Shown piece after piece: positions 54,883 through 63,027 of a stretch of DNA of 64,000 bases. The position numbers were made by a program, and so were the translations under genes. The notes beneath the pieces were generated by a model. That model did not search any database, was not told the origin of the DNA, and worked only from the letters and a program-made list of their open reading frames with translations. This stretch comes from an uncultured Roseobacter sp. Its GTDB lineage: Bacteria > Pseudomonadota > Alphaproteobacteria > Rhodobacterales > Rhodobacteraceae. The stretch's first letter is position 1. Every line of letters begins with the position of its first letter. The stretch is taken from contig NZ_CANLYL010000009.1 in the NCBI RefSeq assembly GCF_947495275.1, positions 62,001 through 126,000 of the forward strand, read 5' to 3'.

Positions 54883-56547
54883 TCAGGTCCAGGCCATGCG
54901 CGCCGGATGATATTCGAACGAAATGTGGTGCCCAGCACCGATGAGGCCTTCTTTGGTGAAATTGTAGAGCGAGCGCCAGTAGGGCTGGATTGTCACACCC
55001 TCGTCCTGGATCAAGGCTTCCATGTCTTTCATCAAAGCGCGGCGTTTATCGACATCGGCTGTCGCCAACGCGACGTCGAGCATCTTGTCAAATTCGGCAT
55101 TGGACCAGCCGAATTCATTCCACGCCTCGCCTGAGCGATACGCCAATGCCCAAATTTGCACACCCAAAGGACGGTGGTTCCAATTCGTTGACGAGAAAGG
55201 GTATTTGACCCAGTCGTTCCAGAAAGTGGAGCCCGGCAGAATGGTGCGTTTGACCTTGATGCCCGCATCGCGCAGCTGTGCTGCAACCGCGTCGGTGGTG
55301 TCTTTGCGCCACGCATCGTCGATTGAAAACAGCTCATGCTCATAGTCGCCCATTCCGGCCTCGTCCATCAGCGCTTTTGCCGCTGCGGGGTCGACCTTCC
55401 GGGGAGGAAGCTCAGCGTAATCTGGATGCATCGGGCCCACGTGGTGGTTTTCGGCAACAATGCCGCGTCCGCCATATCCCAATTCCAACAGAACGGCGTT
55501 GTCGACTGCCATCGACAGGGCCTGGCGCACCCGCTTGTCTTCATAGGGCTTTACGCCGTCGATCTCTGCCAACTGATTGGGGCGGATCACGATGGTGGCG
55601 GCTGTTGCAATCGAGTTCTCGACCCAGCCATCAAGTGTCGCGAAGATATCAATGAAGTCGCCCTCGATTGAATAGAGCGCATCAATTTCTTCGGCCTCAG
55701 CTGCCGCCACAAACGCTGACGGGTCGGTGCCGTAGTCGATATATTCGAGACGATCAATGTAGGGACCGCCAAAGACATCAGTACCCCACCAGGCGTGATC
55801 GGGGTTCTTGACCAGAACACCTTTGACGCCGACTTCCAGCGATTCCGGTAAATAGGGGCCGGTGCCAACGGGATTTTCCAACATGGTTTCTGCGTTAAAC
55901 CCTGCCGGTGTGATCGCAGCCGGATAGTCAGCCATGCCAGGGATCAGCGAGATATCCGGACGTGGCAGGGCCAGTTTCACTGTGTGGCGGTCCACAATTG
56001 TGATCGCGCCATCAATTGCCTGACCTGAGCCCTCGTCGATGAGTACACCAAAACGGCCAGCCATCGAATTGCCTTCCAGACCTTTGTCGCACCATCCGGC
56101 GATGTTGCGTGCAACGTCGTCTGCGGTGAAGTCGTCGCCATTGTTCCATTTGACGCCTTTACGGACGTTCAATGTATATTCAGTGGCATCGTCGTTGATT
56201 TCCCAGCTTTCCAGAAGCGCAGGAGAGAAAGTCCCGTCGTTCTCATAGATCACCAGATACTCGAGCCAGCCGCGGCTGAAGTTGGCAATCTGGGACCAAT
56301 CGTAGGTGCGCGGATCTTTCAGCGCGCGAACTTCCTGCTGCATGCGGACAACGCCGCCTTCCTTGTGGCCATCAGCATGCGCGGGCGCAGCCATACCGAT
56401 CATGGAATATGCGGTCGCTGCAGTCGCGCCAAAGGCGCTGGCCATCGCCAGGAACTCGCGACGATTGACCGGATCAGATCCGACCTTCCCGGCTGAGTCC
56501 ACGACGGACTGCGGCAGGGGTCTGCCGGTACGTGTGAAAAATGTCAT
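54883..56547 (-). CDS. Tat-exported extracellular solute-binding protein, family 5
   Basis: A 554-residue periplasmic binding protein of the peptide/nickel family. A twin-arginine signal is visible at [12 protein letters not shown] (about 28-39), followed by a hydrophobic stretch and a cleavage site near APAHA (about 57). The mature fold has the family-5 segment [22 protein letters not shown]. Start ATG follows AGAGGAAG. No permease or ATPase genes adjoin it, and a terminator closes the gene, so it is an orphan receptor here. Confidence 0.9.
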   Translation of the reverse strand: MTFFTRTGRPLPQSVVDSAGKVGSDPVNRREFLAMASAFGATAATAYSMIGMAAPAHADGHKEGGVVRMQQEVRALKDPRTYDWSQIANFSRGWLEYLVIYENDGTFSPALLESWEINDDATEYTLNVRKGVKWNNGDDFTADDVARNIAGWCDKGLEGNSMAGRFGVLIDEGSGQAIDGAITIVDRHTVKLALPRPDISLIPGMADYPAAITPAGFNAETMLENPVGTGPYLPESLEVGVKGVLVKNPDHAWWGTDVFGGPYIDRLEYIDYGTDPSAFVAAAEAEEIDALYSIEGDFIDIFATLDGWVENSIATAATIVIRPNQLAEIDGVKPYEDKRVRQALSMAVDNAVLLELGYGGRGIVAENHHVGPMHPDYAELPPRKVDPAAAKALMDEAGMGDYEHELFSIDDAWRKDTTDAVAAQLRDAGIKVKRTILPGSTFWNDWVKYPFSSTNWNHRPLGVQIWALAYRSGEAWNEFGWSNAEFDKMLDVALATADVDKRRALMKDMEALIQDEGVTIQPYWRSLYNFTKEGLIGAGHHISFEYHPARMAWT

Positions 56548-57182
56548 CTTCTTCCTCTCTGTTGGCGCGCTGTGTGCTGGCGCGCTACGCCGGTAATCTG
56601 TGCCGGCATCGGTGATGCAGTTGATCTGCTTTCTTGACGCCCTCTCGGGGACGGCGGGAGTGTCAAAATTTTATGTCGGGTCGTCAACCCCACGCACATC
56701 ACCGTTGCCTCCGTTCTGGAGAAGCAGCGGGATACAGTGATCCGATTTCGAAGCCTGTCGAGGTGCCCCAGTGGGAAATCGGACCAAATTCTGGTGGACT
56801 ATCTTCGCGGGTCTGGCGTGGCCTTGCGACGATTTTTCCAATAAGCGGCGCGATTTGAATAGTCTGTGTCGCTCCTGCACCTTGATCGAGAGGCGGAAAC
56901 CGTGAAAGCGACACGCCATTGGTTTCCGCGCCTTCATGCTGAAGCACTCTACTCATAAGCGGCCAAAGCGCTTTAAAATTTTTTTCATGCATCAGAAAAA
57001 TTTTGGTTTGGTTCGCGTGCCACGCGTGGAAAACGGCGGTTTATCGTCAGTGGATTGTGAACGAATCTCTCGAAATTGAGACCTTACGCCTCAACATTCG
57101 GCCTGATGAAATACTTAAACTTCGACCTCCGCTTGCGCTTGTGTCTGTGGTTGTGCTGAATTCGGCTGGCGGCGCTTGATTT
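56548..57182. other. 635-bp intergenic region
   Basis: No recognisable gene. A 97-codon minus-strand frame (56699-56992) and a 40-codon plus-strand frame ending 3 bases before the next gene lack ribosome sites and family resemblance. The middle part (56970-57010) is A/T rich. It should contain the promoters of the two divergent neighbours. Confidence 0.6.
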
Positions 57183-57599
57183 ATGTCCGCGACGGACTTG
57201 GAGGATCTTGTGAAATCGCTGCAACCAAGTCAGATAGCACCCCCCTTTGCGCGGTATTCCCATGGCGTGGAAATTCCCATTGGTATGCGTATCGTGCGGA
57301 CCGCCGGGCAGTTGGGAATGGCGCAAGATGGCAGTGTGCCTGATACCGCTGAGGCTCAGGCAAACATCTGCTTTGCCAATATTCAGGCGATATTGGCTGA
57401 GGCTCAGATGTCGGCAAAGGATGTTTGCCATGTCAGCGCTTACGTGACCGATCGCATTCATTTTGCCGGCTACATGAAAGCGCGTGACGCCTTTGTTCAG
57501 GGTGCCAGGGTCTTGCCGTCTTCCACTTTGCTGATCGTATCGGGGTTTACCCGGCCAGAATATTTAGTGGAAGTGGAGGTCTGGGCCGCCGCAAGGTGA
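57183..57599 (+). CDS. RidA/YjgF family protein lacking the canonical arginine
   Basis: A 138-residue Rid-family protein. It has the GMRIVRTAGQLGMAQDG start of the fold, a central AQANICFANIQAIL helix and the C-terminal LVEVEVWAAA strand. The position of the deaminase arginine (PAR) reads PSS (LPSSTLL), so classical 2-aminoacrylate deaminase activity is unlikely. Such non-RidA subgroups often serve other catabolic pathways. It is convergent with fahA. Confidence 0.85.
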   Translation: MSATDLEDLVKSLQPSQIAPPFARYSHGVEIPIGMRIVRTAGQLGMAQDGSVPDTAEAQANICFANIQAILAEAQMSAKDVCHVSAYVTDRIHFAGYMKARDAFVQGARVLPSSTLLIVSGFTRPEYLVEVEVWAAAR

Positions 57600-57651
57600 T
57601 CCACCCCGCGAGCCCGCCTATCCTCACCAGATCACGATCCTTACAAAGGGC

Positions 57652-58905
57652 CTAGGGGGTTTCAGTCGCGGGCAGAATTTTCCCGATGCAACGGCCAAAA
57701 CCCACACGGTATCCATCACCCTGCGCATGACCGGAAAGCGTTAGAGTGTCGCCATCCTCGATAAAGCTGCGCGATTGCCCGTCCTGTAACGTCAGAGGTT
57801 CCTTACCGCCCCAAGACAATTCCAGCATGGAGCCGCGCTGACCTTTTTCAGGGCCGGAAATCGTACCCGATCCAAGCAGATCGCCAGCATTCATCGCACA
57901 ACCCGACGAGGCGTGATGAGCAAGCTGCTGGGCTGCGGAGTAATACATCTCGTTATAATTGGTGCGCGCGATGACTTCTTCAGTGCCGTTCTCGGGTTCT
58001 ATAAGAACTGAAAGATCAATGTCGAAGAGCATGGGAGAGGGCTCTTGCAGATAGGGAAGAAGCTCTTTTTCGCGTGTCGGCGTTGATGTGCGGAAGGGGG
58101 CGAGCGCGGCTGCGGTGACGATCCACGGGCTGATGGATGTCGCGAAAGCTTTTGCCTGAAATGGCCCAAGCGGCTGATATTCCCATGCCTGAATGTCACG
58201 GGCTGACCAATCGTTCAGCAATACATAACCAAAAATCATCTTGTCGGCTTCTGCGACCGTGACGCGCTGACCCATTTCCGTTGAAGCGCCGACGATTGCG
58301 CCCATCTCCAACTCGATATCCAGCCGTTTGCAGGGACCAAACACCGGCATATCGGCGTCCGGTGCCTTTGTTTGCCCCATTGGGCGGCGGATGTCGGTGC
58401 CGCTGACCACAACCGTGCTTGCGCGGCCATTGTAACCAATTGGAATATGAAGCCAGTTGGGAGGTAGCGCGTTCTCCGCCCCCCGGAACATCGTGCCTAC
58501 GTTGGTCGCATGGTGCCGACCCGCGTAGAAGTCAGTGTATTCCGAAACAACCAGCGGCATGTGCAGCTGAACATCCACCAGCGGAACAAGGTGCGGGGAT
58601 ACCAATGCCTGTTCGCTGGCACCTTCCACCAGCAAGGCGGTGAGGCGTTCGCGCAAAGCCTGCCATGCGTCGGGGCCCAATTCCATCACATCGTTCCAGA
58701 ATGGAAGGTCAAACACGGGCTCGTCGCTGAGTGTCATCAGTTCTGCCGCTTCAAGCGATGCCAGATCGAGAACCTGATCGCCGATCGCCACACCGCAACG
58801 CGCGTCCCGATCATCGGTCGAAAATACGCCGTATGGCAGATTGTTCAGCGGAAAGTCACATTTCGGATCGTTGGCACTGGCAATCCAGCTTTTCGTCAGG
58901 GGCAT
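57652..58905 (-). CDS. fahA: Fumarylacetoacetase
   Basis: A 417-residue hydrolase that splits fumarylacetoacetate to fumarate and acetoacetate, the last step of tyrosine/homogentisate breakdown. The N-terminal SH3-like domain (about 1-115) is followed by the FAH domain with metal ligands in YTDFYAGRHHA and ELEMGAIVG, and the core GTISGPEKGQRGSMLEL. Length matches the true enzyme. It starts directly at the stop of a 38-codon membrane ORF. A divergent MarR regulator with a shared palindrome probably controls it. No other homogentisate genes lie in the window. Confidence 0.92.
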   Translation of the reverse strand: MPLTKSWIASANDPKCDFPLNNLPYGVFSTDDRDARCGVAIGDQVLDLASLEAAELMTLSDEPVFDLPFWNDVMELGPDAWQALRERLTALLVEGASEQALVSPHLVPLVDVQLHMPLVVSEYTDFYAGRHHATNVGTMFRGAENALPPNWLHIPIGYNGRASTVVVSGTDIRRPMGQTKAPDADMPVFGPCKRLDIELEMGAIVGASTEMGQRVTVAEADKMIFGYVLLNDWSARDIQAWEYQPLGPFQAKAFATSISPWIVTAAALAPFRTSTPTREKELLPYLQEPSPMLFDIDLSVLIEPENGTEEVIARTNYNEMYYSAAQQLAHHASSGCAMNAGDLLGSGTISGPEKGQRGSMLELSWGGKEPLTLQDGQSRSFIEDGDTLTLSGHAQGDGYRVGFGRCIGKILPATETP

Positions 58906-59022
58906 TTAGTCGTCCTTGGGGTTTTGGTTGCGCTTTTTTCGGGCCTGTAGCCAGCGAAAAAGAAAGAACAGGGCCACGAAGGCCCCGATCCAGAACAGAA
59001 GGTCAATGAGAGCGGTATTCAT
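58906..59022 (-). CDS. 38-residue single-helix membrane protein upstream of fahA
   Basis: A short open frame: a charged start, one hydrophobic helix (about 7-24, LLFWIGAFVALFFLFRW) and a basic tail (ARKKRNQ). Its TAA stop is followed at once by the fahA ATG, and an AGGAAAG site lies upstream, so translation with fahA is likely. I recognise no family. A small membrane-tethered role is possible, or it may serve only to couple fahA translation. Confidence 0.6.
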   Translation of the reverse strand: MNTALIDLLFWIGAFVALFFLFRWLQARKKRNQNPKDD

Positions 59023-59173
59023 CGGCAAAAACTACTTTCCTGATTGGTCTGAGAGATGCGGAGGGGTATGTCTGAACTTTAACAAATTGCCTCGTACAAA
59101 TTCATCATATGTCGAGATCATTTGCACGCAAATGCACCAATCTGCCTCCTTGCCAAAGAATGGGGCTTTTGTA

Positions 59174-59193
59174 TTAGTTGTTTTTGTAACTAA
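59174..59193. promoter_or_regulatory. Palindromic operator between fahA operon and marR gene
   Basis: TTAGTT-N8-AACTAA inverted repeat 18 bases before the MarR-family start and 151 bases before the small ORF. The spacing and symmetry fit a MarR dimer site, so autoregulation is likely. Confidence 0.6.
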
Positions 59194-59211
59194 CAAGGCC
59201 GGTTTCTTCCG

Positions 59212-59673
59212 ATGTCGCATTCCGAGGACTTTAATTTGCAGGCGTTTTTGCCCTATCTGCTGAACCAGGCGGCCGAACAGAGCAGTCTGGAATTTCATCA
59301 GATCTACAAAGACAGATACGGGATGCTGCGCACTGAATGGCGGGTTCTTTTTCACCTGGGCCTTTTCGGTTGCATGACAGCAGGCGAGATCGTTGACGCG
59401 GCCAAGATTCACAAGACCAAAATAAGCCGTGCCGTGCATCGATTGGCAGAGAGACGGTTCCTGACCCGTACGCGTCGTGAAGACGATCGCCGCGTAGAGC
59501 TTTTGAAACTGACGCCAAGAGGGGTGGCGGTTTATGAGGATTTGCGCGGCATTGCACGCGCCTATGATGACGCGCTCAGCAGCCAATTTGATGAAGAGGA
59601 ACTGGAAATTCTGCGCCGGGCGTTGAGGGTGCTTGCGCAGATGCCAAAGGCAGAAAATGTGAAAGGCCAATGA
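59212..59673 (+). CDS. MarR family transcriptional regulator
   Basis: A 153-residue winged-helix regulator. The DNA-binding core has TAGEIVDAAKIHKTKISRAVHRL as recognition region and the wing FLTRTRREDDRRVELLKLTPRG with the conserved D-x-R pair. Helical ends make the dimer. Aromatic compounds are common ligands of the family. It is divergent from the fahA operon across a palindromic site and is probably its repressor. Confidence 0.88.
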   Translation: MSHSEDFNLQAFLPYLLNQAAEQSSLEFHQIYKDRYGMLRTEWRVLFHLGLFGCMTAGEIVDAAKIHKTKISRAVHRLAERRFLTRTRREDDRRVELLKLTPRGVAVYEDLRGIARAYDDALSSQFDEEELEILRRALRVLAQMPKAENVKGQ

Positions 59674-59697
59674 TCTGGCCCTTCACAGATGATGAAA

Positions 59698-60567
59698 TTA
59701 GGCGGCTTTGCGACGACTACGCCAGCCGATCAATCCCAAAGCACCTAGCAAGAGCGGCGCGCTGGCGGGCAGCGGTACTGGAGCGAGCTCTGAAATCTCG
59801 ATGGTCAAGAGGTTGAACGCCCCCGGATTGGATGTGAAGTCGATCAATGAGGGGTTCAGCGTATCACCGGTTGCAAGTAAAACATCGGGTCCAAAAAGCT
59901 CACTCGACAAAGGAATTCCTTGCTGAATTGTGCCTTCGCCCGCTGGGCTGGCGGTGATGTCTGCGCCTTGAATGAAGGCTGCGCCGGTCAATCCGTTGGC
60001 TTCTGTTCCGGCATCATAGATTTGCGCGCCGGTCACGTTGATCGTGCGATTGCCGGTGAAGTTTCCAGCATCGTCAAATAGCTGATACGCAAGCGGATTA
60101 TCATTGCCGATGAAATGATCATTGGACGGCAACAACATCGACAAGAAAGTAAAATACACTGCCGAGTTTGCATCCACATGCAGCGTTGTGCTTCCGGTCT
60201 CGCCAGGCTGGATTGGGGGTGGGTTGGAAGTCATCGGGGCACCCGCAGCAATCACCGTGCCTTGCGAATTTGGCAATTGCGCCTCGCGCTCGACCGCGAT
60301 GCCAAAGGGTGTGTTATCGGGTAAGACGCCGCGGGGCATACCGGTTTCGGCAATAAGTTCCAGCCCTGCCGATGCAGTGCCGCCGAGATCAAAGGCGTCA
60401 AAGCTCCCGTCATGAAAAGCCGTGTAAAGGGGGGTGATCGCTAGTCCGCCGCTGGCCTGATTGTTGGTCACGGTGATCTGGATCGTGGTCGCTTGCGCCG
60501 AGAATGCGAATGACGCACCAACGGCGGATACGGCCAGAGCCAAAAGGTTTCTGGTTACAAATTTCAT
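59698..60567 (-). CDS. Spondin-domain protein with VPLPA-CTERM sorting signal
   Basis: A 289-residue exported protein. The signal peptide is about 1-26 (ending SAQA). The main domain (about 27-255) resembles Spondin_N proteins, with TIQITVTNNQASGGLAITPLYTAFHDGSFD and LAYQLFDDAG regions. The C-terminus has VPLPASAPLLLGALGLIGW plus RSRRKAA, a textbook VPLPA-CTERM tail recognised by exosortase systems. It is expected at the cell surface or in exopolysaccharide. It starts behind AGGAGTG. Exosortase itself is not in the window. Confidence 0.88.
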   Translation of the reverse strand: MKFVTRNLLALAVSAVGASFAFSAQATTIQITVTNNQASGGLAITPLYTAFHDGSFDAFDLGGTASAGLELIAETGMPRGVLPDNTPFGIAVEREAQLPNSQGTVIAAGAPMTSNPPPIQPGETGSTTLHVDANSAVYFTFLSMLLPSNDHFIGNDNPLAYQLFDDAGNFTGNRTINVTGAQIYDAGTEANGLTGAAFIQGADITASPAGEGTIQQGIPLSSELFGPDVLLATGDTLNPSLIDFTSNPGAFNLLTIEISELAPVPLPASAPLLLGALGLIGWRSRRKAA

Positions 60568-60715
60568 TTTTCACTCCTGTCAGAAAAGCCAATCCAAGCG
60601 GAAAGGCTGGCGCACCTTAGGGGCAGTTCCAGATCAACAAACACTCACACCTGCGTGACATCCGCGCGTCTCTCTGCGTTGTGAAGAAAACTGAAATTTC
60701 CGTGAGGGAGGCGGA

Positions 60716-61525
60716 TCAGAAATCGACGGTAACGCCGGGCAGTTCCAACGCCTTCATCAGATCGCGAAGTTCCTGACGTGCCGCCACGTTTGATATGTTG
60801 AGTTGCTTGACGCCAATGTCTTTCAGATCAAGTAACGTAAGGCCCCGCGGGAACAATTCGCGAAAGACAACGCGTTCCGAAAAGCCGGGCGCAATGCGGA
60901 ACCCGATGCGCTTGCTCAGGTTTCTTACGGCACGCTCCATCTTTTCCTTGTTGACCATGCGTTGAGCGCCCATTCGGTTGCGCACAACAATCCAGTCAAT
61001 CGGGGTCAGGCCGGCTTGCGCGCGTAGCTGTCGCGCATTCCAGACCATTTCAGAATAGACGGATGGCCCCAGGATTTCGTCGCCCGAAGAATCAGTGCGC
61101 GCAAGCAGGTCAAAATCCACGAAGCTGTCATTTAGCGGCGTGATGAGCGTATCAGCCAGAGAATGCGCAACCTGGCTCAGCCGTGTGTGAGATCCCGGGC
61201 AGTCGATCAGGATAAAATCATTGTCAGGTTCCAGCGAAGCGACAGCCGCAGAAAGGCGATGATCGTAGATATTTTCACCGGGTTTCAGGGCGTCCGCCGA
61301 AATGTCGGGCAATTCATGGGTGTTGGGGCTGGCCAGTTTCAGCCCGGCCTTTGCAAGAAACGATTTTCTGTTTTCGGTATAACGTCCAAATGTGCGTTGA
61401 CGTAAATCCAGATCGAGTGCGCTGACTTTGTGACCCATGCGCGCCAGTGCTGTGGCGACATGCATCGACACAGTCGATTTCCCCGCGCCGCCCTTTTCGT
61501 TTCCGACGACGATGATATGCGCCAT
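60716..61525 (-). CDS. mipZ: Division-plane positioning ATPase MipZ
   Basis: A 269-residue ParA/MinD-type P-loop ATPase that forms a gradient from the poles and restricts FtsZ to midcell in alphaproteobacteria. The deviant Walker A is KGGAGKST (11-18), followed by the MipZ-specific DLDLRQRTFGRYTENR (about 38-53) and LIDCPGSH as Walker B region. The C-terminal part, from about 165, carries RNRMGAQRMVNKEKM. It starts at ATG 61525. Other ParA-type proteins lack the DLDLRQ block. Confidence 0.92.
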   Translation of the reverse strand: MAHIIVVGNEKGGAGKSTVSMHVATALARMGHKVSALDLDLRQRTFGRYTENRKSFLAKAGLKLASPNTHELPDISADALKPGENIYDHRLSAAVASLEPDNDFILIDCPGSHTRLSQVAHSLADTLITPLNDSFVDFDLLARTDSSGDEILGPSVYSEMVWNARQLRAQAGLTPIDWIVVRNRMGAQRMVNKEKMERAVRNLSKRIGFRIAPGFSERVVFRELFPRGLTLLDLKDIGVKQLNISNVAARQELRDLMKALELPGVTVDF

Positions 61526-62034
61526 GTGCCCGATCCTTTGTTCCAGCCACTTGGTGCGGCTTTCTATTGCGCGGCACTATATGTGGGGTTCATTGATTTG
61601 GGAAGCGGTGAAGGGCGTATGGCGCTGCTAAATCTGGCAGGCCTGTTGCGTCCGTAGCCGCTGCAAATTTAGGTGCCGTTTTGAGCGATCGGGCATGATG
61701 GACGCAGGTTTTTTTGGCAAAGGTTGCGCTGGGTGGAAATCGCAGAGGTCGCTTGAAGATTGGTGTGACCGCCGGTGGCGGACCGGAGTTCATTTCAGAG
61801 ACCTTGCGATGTGCGGCTTGGCCGCTTCTTAACTGATCAGTGTGTAAAAAATAGTATATATATCAGTATTTTAATCGCCATTTCGATCATTTTCTCATGG
61901 GAGATACAACCATAAGGATAAAAAATGAAACGTTTCATATTGACTCGAATCAAGATTGCTGGCTTCTTGATGGCAGGTCAAAAGCCTGCGCCACGCGGCG
62001 TCGGTGTGACCCTCAAACGCTTAGGGAGGCTCTT
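61526..62034. other. 509-bp region between mipZ and the sugar ABC genes
   Basis: No recognised gene. It includes an A/T-rich stretch (61842-61900), a perfect ACTGATCAGT palindrome at 61832-61841 that could be a regulator site, and a 37-codon frame (61925-62038) listed separately. Promoters of both divergent units should lie here. Confidence 0.55.
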
Positions 62035-62038
62035 ATGA
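61925..62038 (+). CDS. Possible 37-residue leader ORF before the sugar-binding protein
   Basis: ATG at 61925 follows AAGGA with a 6-base gap. The frame runs 37 codons and its TGA overlaps the ATG of the binding-protein gene (ATGA). The peptide is highly basic (about nine Lys/Arg) with no family resemblance. It may be a leader for translational coupling, or chance. Confidence 0.3.
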   Translation: MKRFILTRIKIAGFLMAGQKPAPRGVGVTLKRLGRLL

Positions 62039-62955
62039 AGCTCATTAAATTCGCTGCTGCGGCAACGACCGGAATCCTGTTGTCTGCTGGTATCGCGGCG
62101 GCCGAGGACAAACCCGTTGTTGGTCTGATCATGAAGTCGCTCGCCAACGAGTTCTTTCAGAATATGCTCGAAGGCGCAGAAGCCCACGCGGCAGAGCGTG
62201 GCGACTATGAATTGCGCGCAGTCGGGATGCAAAACGAGACTGATTTTGAATCCCAGATAAACGCTGTTGAAAACTTCATCACTCAGGGCGTTGATGCAAT
62301 CGTTGTTGCACCGGCAGATTCCAAGGCCATGGTGCGCCCGTTGAAGCGGGCGATGGAGGCAGGCATTGTTGTTGTCAATTTTGATGTCGCTCTGGATGAG
62401 GACGCCAAGAAACAGCAGGGCATCGATCTGGCATTTGTGGGTCCGGACAATCGCGGCGGCGCTAAACTTGCTGGCGATGCTCTGGCGCAGAAACTGGGTG
62501 CCGGTGGCAAGGTTGTCATTATCGAGGGCAATCCGGGTGCCGATAATGCGAACCAGCGGCGCTTGGGTTTTGAGGATTCAGTGACGGAACACAAGCTGGA
62601 ATTGCTCGATAGCCGGACTGCGCATTGGGAAACAGAGGAAGCCAATCAGGTGTTTTCGGCAATGTTGACCGCCAATCCCGACATTCAGGGTGTCATGGCA
62701 GCCAATGACTCCATGGCGATCGGTGTCGTGAAGGCATTGGAAGCCGCCGGGCGGACAGATATCGAGGTCGTGGGTTTTGATGCGATCCCAGCAGTCCTGC
62801 CAATGATCGAAGACGGGCGTCTGTTGGCCTCGGTTGATCAGTTTGGCAAGGAAATGGCTGCCAACTCCATTGATCTTGCTCTGGAGGTTCTGGCGGGCGG
62901 TCCGGCTCTTGAAGGCTGGGTCAGGACCCCGATCGAATTGGTTGCGGGCGAATAA
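62035..62955 (+). CDS. Sugar ABC transporter substrate-binding protein (RbsB-like)
   Basis: A 306-residue periplasmic binding protein of the ribose/xylose family (type I fold). Signal peptide about 1-24 (ending IAAAE). Then VGLIMKSLANEFFQNMLEGA opens the mature domain, with GVDAIVVAPAD, VIIEGNPGADN and VMAANDSMAIGV as ligand-contact blocks. Start ATG 62035 follows GGGAGGC; a longer frame from 61897 is unlike the family. It leads a sugar ABC operon; the exact sugar or polyol is unknown. Confidence 0.9.
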   Translation: MKLIKFAAAATTGILLSAGIAAAEDKPVVGLIMKSLANEFFQNMLEGAEAHAAERGDYELRAVGMQNETDFESQINAVENFITQGVDAIVVAPADSKAMVRPLKRAMEAGIVVVNFDVALDEDAKKQQGIDLAFVGPDNRGGAKLAGDALAQKLGAGGKVVIIEGNPGADNANQRRLGFEDSVTEHKLELLDSRTAHWETEEANQVFSAMLTANPDIQGVMAANDSMAIGVVKALEAAGRTDIEVVGFDAIPAVLPMIEDGRLLASVDQFGKEMAANSIDLALEVLAGGPALEGWVRTPIELVAGE

Positions 62956-62967
62956 TTTGCAGCAGCC

Positions 62968-63001
62968 GACGCCCGGTGTCTTCAGCCGGGCGTCTGTTTT
63001 T
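62968..63001 (+). terminator. Terminator-like hairpin between binding protein and ATPase genes
   Basis: GACGCCCGG / CCGGGCGTC stem, 9-base loop and TGTTTTT tail, 12 bases past the stop. It probably lets the binding protein be made in excess over the ATPase. Confidence 0.8.
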
Positions 63002-63027
63002 CAACCCAAAGAGATAGAGGCGAGATC

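Noticed and set aside
56699-56992. 97-codon minus-strand frame in the gap before the second Rid gene
   Set aside because: No ribosome site, no recognisable domain, composition not protein-like.
57057-57179. 40-codon GTG frame ending 3 bases before the second Rid gene
   Set aside because: The position invites translational coupling, but there is no ribosome site and codon use is unlike neighbouring genes.
59032-59670. 212-codon minus-strand frame opposite the MarR gene
   Set aside because: Antisense shadow that also runs through the palindromic operator region.
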